Below are positions 59,130 to 64,000 of a DNA stretch of 64,000 bases, piece by piece. The stretch comes from Woeseia oceani. Its GTDB lineage: Bacteria; Pseudomonadota; Gammaproteobacteria; Steroidobacterales; Woeseiaceae. Below the pieces are notes generated by a model. It was not told the origin of the DNA. It did not search any database and saw only the letters and a list, made by a program, of their open reading frames with translations. Every line of letters begins with the position of its first letter. Positions within the stretch are counted from its first letter, which is position 1. The position numbers and the translations under genes are program-made. The DNA lies in the NCBI RefSeq assembly GCF_001677435.1, contig NZ_CP016268.1:1477001-1541000 (forward strand), read 5' to 3'.

Positions 59130-60026
59130 ATGACCAGAACAACCGCCCAGCCGTTGAATGCGTTCAGCGTAGATGTTGAGGATTACTTCCATGCTTCGGC
59201 GCTCGCCGACGGCGTGCGCCGTATCGGCCGCGACAATCTGGAATTCCGGGTGTGCGAAAATACGGAACGTATTCTGGGTGTGCTCGACGATGCCGGTGTC
59301 AAGGGCACCTTTTTCGTGCTGGGCTGGGTCGTCGAGCGTTTCGCACCCTTAATTCGGCAAATTCGCGATGCCGGCCATGAAGTGGCTTGCCACGGATACT
59401 CACACGCGTTGATCTACAATCAGTCGCAAGCGGAGTTTCGCGAAGAAACCGTCAAGGCCAAAGGTCTGCTGGAGGACGCGACCGGCGCTGCGGTTGTTGG
59501 CTACCGCGCAGCCAGCTTCTCGATTCGCAAAGACACCTTGTGGGCCCTGGAGGTGTTGCAAGAGGCGGGTTTTGAATACGACTCGAGCATATTCCCGGTA
59601 CACCATGACCGCTACGGCATTGCGGATGCGGTCCTGGAGCCGCACCGGCGCGAGTTGCCGAACGGTGGCAGTATCGTTGAAGTGCCGATGACGGTATTGC
59701 CCTTTGGCGGCGTCCGCATTCCGGTCTCGGGAGGCGGCTATTTCCGTCTCTACCCCTATGCCTTCACCCGTGCTGCGGCACGGCGGGTCAACGCGGCTGG
59801 CCGGCCCTGGGTGTTTTATATCCATCCGTGGGAAGTGGACCCCGAACAGCCCAGGCTGGACGTCAAAGGGTTCTCGAAGTTCAGGCATTACAACAACCTC
59901 GAGAAGACTGAACCGAGGCTGCGCCGTATGCTCGATGATTTTTCGTTCGGCTCCATGACCGAACTGGTGCAGGCCAGCGGATTGCAATCAGAGCAAATTC
60001 AATGTGATAGCGATCACGCTGCCTGA
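59130..60026 (+). CDS. XrtA system polysaccharide deacetylase
   Basis: NodB-fold deacetylase of the TIGR03006 family, 298 aa. The N-terminal FSVDVEDYFHASAL has the catalytic Asp and metal Asp. HEVACHGYSHALIY holds the two metal His. GYRAASFSI and a late WVFYIHPWEVDPEQP complete the family pattern. It has no signal peptide, so it probably acts on a precursor in the cytoplasm or is exported in another way. It would remove N-acetyl groups from the EPS. Confidence 0.9.
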   Translation: MTRTTAQPLNAFSVDVEDYFHASALADGVRRIGRDNLEFRVCENTERILGVLDDAGVKGTFFVLGWVVERFAPLIRQIRDAGHEVACHGYSHALIYNQSQAEFREETVKAKGLLEDATGAAVVGYRAASFSIRKDTLWALEVLQEAGFEYDSSIFPVHHDRYGIADAVLEPHRRELPNGGSIVEVPMTVLPFGGVRIPVSGGGYFRLYPYAFTRAAARRVNAAGRPWVFYIHPWEVDPEQPRLDVKGFSKFRHYNNLEKTEPRLRRMLDDFSFGSMTELVQASGLQSEQIQCDSDHAA

Positions 60027-60078
60027 TTCGTTATTCGGTGATAATAACTACTTTGTGATCGCGGAAAGCTGAATTCCT

Positions 60079-62091
60079 ATGTGTGGTATTGCTGGCATAG
60101 CGCCTCTGAGTGGGCGCGCGGTTCCCGAGCGTGCACCGCTGGAACGTATGGTATCCGCGATTCGCCACCGCGGGCCGGACGGTCGCGGCTATTACTTGTC
60201 GCCAGGTATCGGTCTTGGCCATGCCCGCCTCAGCATCATCGACGTTGACGGCGGCAAGCAGCCGATCCACAACGAAGACCAGACCGTCTGGGTCAGCTAC
60301 AACGGCGAAATATTCAATTACAAAGAACTGCGGGCGGATCTGTTGCACCGTGGCCATCGTTTCTACACGGAAACCGATACCGAGGTCATCGTTCACCTGT
60401 ATGAGGAGTACGGTGACAATTTTGTCGATCATCTGAACGGTCAGTTCGCGATCTCCCTGTGGGACGAATCCAAGCGACGCTTGATTCTGGTGCGCGACAG
60501 AGTCGGCATTTTGCCGCTGTTCTATACCGTCAAAGACGGGCAGCTGCTTTTCTGTTCCGAAGTCAAAGGCATGCTGAAGAGCGGCCTGTTGGATGCGCGG
60601 CTCAGTCCGGCAGCACTCGATGAGGTATTTACGTTCTGGTGCCCGGTCGCGCCACGAACGCTGTTCGAAGGTGTCCATCAGTTGCGGCCCGGCGAAATGC
60701 TGGTGCTGCAAAATGGCGAGGTACATCAGCGTCAGTACTGGAACTGGAGTTACCCAGCGGACGGTGAGTTCCATAAGGCCAGCGAGGCCGATCTGACGGC
60801 GGAGTTACGCTCCTTGCTCGACGATGCAACCCGTATCCGGCTGCGCGCCGATGTGCCGGTTGGTGCATACCTGTCGGGTGGGCTGGATTCCTCGTCACTG
60901 GTTGCCATGATCAAACAGCAGAACGTGACGGACCTGCGCACCTTTTCGATCGGCTTCGAGAGCAAGCAACTCGACGAGAGTGCGCATCAGAATGAGATGT
61001 CCGCTTTCCTGCAGACCGATCACAGCAGTGTGACCTGTCGGCAGGGGGATATAGCGGAACGCTTCGTTCAGTCCTTGTGGCATGCGGAAGTACCCGTTTT
61101 GAGAACCGCGCCCGTGCCAATGGGCATGTTGTCCGGCCTGGTTCGCGAGAATGATTTCAAAGTGGTACTGACCGGCGAAGGTGCTGACGAGGTACTCGGT
61201 GGTTACGATATTTTCAAGGAAGCCAAGGTTCGGGAGTTCTGGGCCCGAAATCCCGACTCATCCTGGCGACCAGCCCTGTTGAAGCGCTTGTACCCGTACC
61301 TTGATTTCGGCAATACGCAGAACGAGTCGTATCTGAAAGCGTTCTTTGGTGGCAGCTTTGACCAGATTGATACGCTGGCGTTTTCGCACATACCGCGCTG
61401 GAACATGACATCGCAGATCAAGATGTTCTACTCGAACGACTTCCGGGACAGCGTTGTTGAGGATGTACGTGAGACTTTTGCAGCGACCCCGGCACCGTGG
61501 CGCGAATGGCAGCGGTTCAACCGCTGGGAGTTTGTCGAGGCCAGCACCATACTTCCGGGCTACATTCTGTCATCTCAAGGTGACCGGATGCTGATGTCGA
61601 ACTCCGTTGAGGGCCGTTTCCCGTTCCTCGATCACCGGGTGATTGAGTTTGCGGAAAAGCTGCCGCCGAAGCTCAAGATGCGCGCGATGCGGGAAAAATA
61701 CCTGTTAAAGCAAGCCATGCGCGACGATTTGCCTGAGTCGATTGTACGGCGCAGCAAGCAGCCTTACCGGGCTCCCAATGTTGAGGCCTTTGTCGCGGAA
61801 GCCGCCAGTTCCGGCATGCTCGATTTTCTGCACAGCGATGCCGTCAGCCGGGCAGGCTATTTTGATTCACGCAAGGTCGATCGACTGCTTAACAAAGCGC
61901 GCCGGTCGAGCGGTCTTGGTGAGCGCGACAACATGGCTTTTGTAGGCATCTTGTCAACGCAGGTCTGGCATCACCTGTTCGTCGACGGTGCCGGATCACA
62001 ATTTTCGGAAAATACCCCTAAGTGCGATGCACTAAATTTGAACCCACAGGAAGGCAATCAGCATGGCTTCAGAGCTGCAAAAGAAAGTTAA
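60079..62091 (+). CDS. XrtA/PEP-CTERM system amidotransferase (AsnB-like)
   Basis: Class II glutamine amidotransferase of the TIGR03108 type, 670 aa. Cys2 in MCGIAGIAPL is the N-terminal nucleophile. The second half has the PP-loop YLSGGLDSSSL (from residue 264) and GEGADEVLGGYD. It should make an amide on an acid group using Gln and ATP, perhaps a uronic acid or the product of the following carrier-protein cassette. The stop overlaps the ACP gene by 29 nt. Confidence 0.92.
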   Translation: MCGIAGIAPLSGRAVPERAPLERMVSAIRHRGPDGRGYYLSPGIGLGHARLSIIDVDGGKQPIHNEDQTVWVSYNGEIFNYKELRADLLHRGHRFYTETDTEVIVHLYEEYGDNFVDHLNGQFAISLWDESKRRLILVRDRVGILPLFYTVKDGQLLFCSEVKGMLKSGLLDARLSPAALDEVFTFWCPVAPRTLFEGVHQLRPGEMLVLQNGEVHQRQYWNWSYPADGEFHKASEADLTAELRSLLDDATRIRLRADVPVGAYLSGGLDSSSLVAMIKQQNVTDLRTFSIGFESKQLDESAHQNEMSAFLQTDHSSVTCRQGDIAERFVQSLWHAEVPVLRTAPVPMGMLSGLVRENDFKVVLTGEGADEVLGGYDIFKEAKVREFWARNPDSSWRPALLKRLYPYLDFGNTQNESYLKAFFGGSFDQIDTLAFSHIPRWNMTSQIKMFYSNDFRDSVVEDVRETFAATPAPWREWQRFNRWEFVEASTILPGYILSSQGDRMLMSNSVEGRFPFLDHRVIEFAEKLPPKLKMRAMREKYLLKQAMRDDLPESIVRRSKQPYRAPNVEAFVAEAASSGMLDFLHSDAVSRAGYFDSRKVDRLLNKARRSSGLGERDNMAFVGILSTQVWHHLFVDGAGSQFSENTPKCDALNLNPQEGNQHGFRAAKES

Positions 62092-62311
62092 GGACTTCAT
62101 TCTCGAGAACTACTTGTTCACCGACGATCAATCGGCCATTGGCGAGGACGATTCGTTGCTGGAACGCGGTATCGTCGATTCCACTGGCATGCTTGAGATC
62201 ATCATGTTCATCGAAGAAGAGCTGGGCGTAAAAGTCGAAGATGAAGAGATGGTTCCGGAAAATCTCGACTCAGTAAACAGAATTGCCGCATTCGTAGCGC
62301 GTAAGCAGTAA
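62063..62311 (+). CDS. Stand-alone acyl carrier protein
   Basis: An 82-aa acidic four-helix carrier protein. The phosphopantetheine site is Ser40 in GIVDSTGMLEI, where the usual DSL is DST. A strong AGGAAGG lies 8 nt before the ATG at 62063, inside the amidotransferase gene. It is followed 13 nt later by the AMP-forming ligase, which could load it. It is not the fatty-acid ACP, which normally sits near fabF. Confidence 0.85.
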   Translation: MASELQKKVKDFILENYLFTDDQSAIGEDDSLLERGIVDSTGMLEIIMFIEEELGVKVEDEEMVPENLDSVNRIAAFVARKQ

Positions 62312-62324
62312 CGACGGAATCCGC

Positions 62325-63872
62325 ATGCCGCAAAGCATCGCACAATCGTTTCTTCGGTCTGTCGAACGCCAGCTCTCGTCTGACGCTGTCATAGCTCCGC
62401 GCGGAACCTGGAGTTACGAGGCGCTGGCCGGATTGGCAGGCGCAGTTGCGAATTATCTGGCGGCGCTGAATCTTGAACGTGGCGACAGAGTTGGCCTGTT
62501 GTTGCAAAACAGTGCGGAATACGTAGGCGTGTTCTATGGCACACAGGTGTCGGGTCGAGTGACCGTTCCGCTCAATTTTCAGGAACCAGCCACCGTCATT
62601 GCCCACCTTCTTGAGCATTGCGAAGCCCGTGTCCTGTTTGTGCAACGAACTTACCGTGACCTCAAAGCATTGCAGGCCATATTGCAGGAGCGAGGGGTTG
62701 AAGTCGTGGTCATACAGCGCGGCGACGTTGAGGCCAATGATCGCAGCACCTGGGCGGATATCCGGCGGGCAGCGACGACGGATTGTCAGCAATACTTTGT
62801 TGATACACGCAGCGGTGATCTCGCATCGATCATGTACACCTCCGGCACCACCGGAAACCCGAAAGGGGTGATGTTGAGTCAACGCAACCTGTTTGCGAAC
62901 ACGGCCTCCATTCTGGATTATCTCGACCTTAGCTGGATCGATCGTGGCTTTAACATTCTGCCGTTTCACTATTCGTTCGGAAATTCCGTTCTGCACACCC
63001 ACATGACAGCAGGTGCCTGTCTTGTGTTGCAGGATAATGTCGCGTTTCCACGGGTCGTGCTCGCGGCATTACAAGAGCATCGTGCAAGCGGTTTCTACGG
63101 CGTTCCAACAACATTCAGTTTGTTGTTCGGTGCAGGTAGCCTCGCGGAATACGACTTCTCCTCGTTGCGGTACGTGGCACAAGCAGGCGGTCCGATGTCC
63201 GTCGAGCAGACTCGCTACTTGCAGGAGGTATTGCCAGGGGTCGATATATTTGTGATGTACGGTCAGACCGAGGCAACGGCCAGGCTGACCTGTTTGCCGC
63301 CCGGATTTCTGGAGTCAAAAATTGGTTCGGTGGGTACTCCGATTGCTGGCGTCAAGCTGCGGCTCGGTCCCGACGACTCCAATCGTGGCTCGGCAGACGC
63401 ACCGCTCGACGTTTATGTGAGCGGCGACAACATCATGTTGGGGTATTGGAAAGACCCGATCGGAACGGCGGCAGTTCTTCGGGACGGCTGGTTGCGGACC
63501 GGCGATCTCGGTTACATGGATGAGGATGGTTTTCTCTATCTGACGGGTCGCTCTTCGGAGATGATCAAAACAGGTGCGAACCGCGTCAGCCCACAGGAGA
63601 TCGAGGAAGTCATTGCCGGATTTGAGGAAGTAGAGGCCGTTGCCGCGTATCCGGTTCCGGATGTAACGCTGGGCCAGGCGATTGCGGTTGCCATCGTTTG
63701 TAAACCAGGCGTGGACTTGCCTGCAAAATTGGTACAGCGCCGCTGCAGAGCAGCGTTGTCGCCGTACAAAGTACCGAAACATCTAAGATTTGTTGATGCG
63801 CTGCCGCGCACGAGTTCAGGAAAAATAAAGCGGCTCGCTCTTGCCAGGGAATTTGAGGAGAACAAGCAGTGA
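62325..63872 (+). CDS. AMP-forming acyl-CoA ligase, exosortase A-associated
   Basis: ANL-superfamily enzyme of the TIGR03098 type, 515 aa. The P-loop motif is YTSGTTGNPKG (from residue 171). MYGQTEATARL, TGDLGYMDEDGFL and the C-terminal catalytic Lys in SSGKIKRLA follow. It activates a carboxylic acid as the adenylate and passes it to CoA or the neighbouring ACP. Its acid substrate is unknown. The stop TGA overlaps the next start (GTGA). Confidence 0.9.
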   Translation: MPQSIAQSFLRSVERQLSSDAVIAPRGTWSYEALAGLAGAVANYLAALNLERGDRVGLLLQNSAEYVGVFYGTQVSGRVTVPLNFQEPATVIAHLLEHCEARVLFVQRTYRDLKALQAILQERGVEVVVIQRGDVEANDRSTWADIRRAATTDCQQYFVDTRSGDLASIMYTSGTTGNPKGVMLSQRNLFANTASILDYLDLSWIDRGFNILPFHYSFGNSVLHTHMTAGACLVLQDNVAFPRVVLAALQEHRASGFYGVPTTFSLLFGAGSLAEYDFSSLRYVAQAGGPMSVEQTRYLQEVLPGVDIFVMYGQTEATARLTCLPPGFLESKIGSVGTPIAGVKLRLGPDDSNRGSADAPLDVYVSGDNIMLGYWKDPIGTAAVLRDGWLRTGDLGYMDEDGFLYLTGRSSEMIKTGANRVSPQEIEEVIAGFEEVEAVAAYPVPDVTLGQAIAVAIVCKPGVDLPAKLVQRRCRAALSPYKVPKHLRFVDALPRTSSGKIKRLALAREFEENKQ

Positions 63873-64000
63873 ATGACAAGAAACCTACGTTAACGACCGA
63901 GTCCCTGAGCATGGACATGGACGCCGAGATCGAGAAGATCACGGCAAGACTTCGCGAAATTCTCGCGAAGACACTGCGCAAGCGCGGTCTCATCATCGCG
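63869..64000 (+). CDS. Truncated gene at the window edge, possibly NAD-synthase-like
   Basis: GTG at 63869 overlaps the ligase stop and opens 44 codons to the end of the window. The sequence (for example ITARLREILAKTLRKRGLIIA) fits the N-terminus of the NadE/N-type ATP-pyrophosphatase fold, where a similar helix comes just before the SGGIDS loop. The loop itself would lie beyond the edge, so this is a guess. An ATG in the same frame lies at 63911. Confidence 0.45.
   Translation, partial: MNDKKPTLTTESLSMDMDAEIEKITARLREILAKTLRKRGLIIA

Overview
This window looks like a chromosomal segment of a gammaproteobacterium, probably free-living and marine. The evidence is the clpX-lon-hupB-tRNA-ppiD order, the mltD / yafS-like / rnhA / dnaQ cluster, an NhaB sodium/proton antiporter, and a full XrtA (exosortase A)/PEP-CTERM exopolysaccharide locus. 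I cannot name a genus from the sequence alone. No rRNA, CRISPR array, insertion sequence, integrase or phage gene was seen.

Region 1 (1-15.8 kb) is housekeeping: ClpX, Lon, HU-beta, tRNA-Val(TAC), tRNA-Asp(GTC), the PpiD periplasmic chaperone, a GltP/DctA-type symporter, an isolated GT4 glycosyltransferase, FabI, MltD with three LysM domains, a YafS-like methyltransferase, RNase HI, DnaQ and NhaB. Strong intrinsic terminators follow the tRNA pair and nhaB.

Region 2 (15.9-44.05 kb) is a Wzx/Wzy-type capsule or O-antigen locus, all on the + strand. It makes nucleotide sugars (TviB-type UDP-HexNAc dehydrogenase, UDP-GlcA 4-epimerase-like protein, Pgi, Gmd, Fcl, Ugd, ManC, ManB). It starts the glycan on undecaprenyl phosphate (WecA), extends it (GT32, GT2, HlpA-like GT, GT4, WecG/CpsF family) and may decorate it (two methyltransferases). 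It flips and polymerises it (Wzx-like, Wzy-like, Wzz-like) and exports and anchors it (a large SLBB protein with six SLBB-like repeats, and two tandem Wzi-type outer-membrane proteins). By eye, much of 15.9-39.6 kb is more AT-rich than its flanks.

Region 3 (44.2-64 kb) is the PEP-CTERM/XrtA locus. It has one PEP-CTERM substrate behind a near-ideal sigma-54 promoter, the EpsB-type initiating sugar transferase, an antisense VanZ-like/beta-sandwich fusion, the PrsK histidine kinase, the PrsT TPR lipoprotein, and XrtA with its Cys/Arg/His residues. These are followed by the matching export protein, chain-length protein, tyrosine autokinase, outer-membrane beta-barrel and polysaccharide deacetylase. 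The region ends with an AsnB-type amidotransferase, a stand-alone acyl carrier protein, an AMP-forming acyl ligase and a truncated gene that may be NAD-synthase-like. The PrsR response regulator that usually follows PrsK is absent here.

The window therefore holds two complete polysaccharide assembly lines back to back, with separate initiating enzymes, chain-length proteins and outer-membrane exporters. The most interesting points are the regulatory sites of the XrtA locus (sigma-54, CRP-like and ops-like elements), the missing PrsR, the carrier-protein cassette at the right end, the VanZ fusion and the Wzi duplication.
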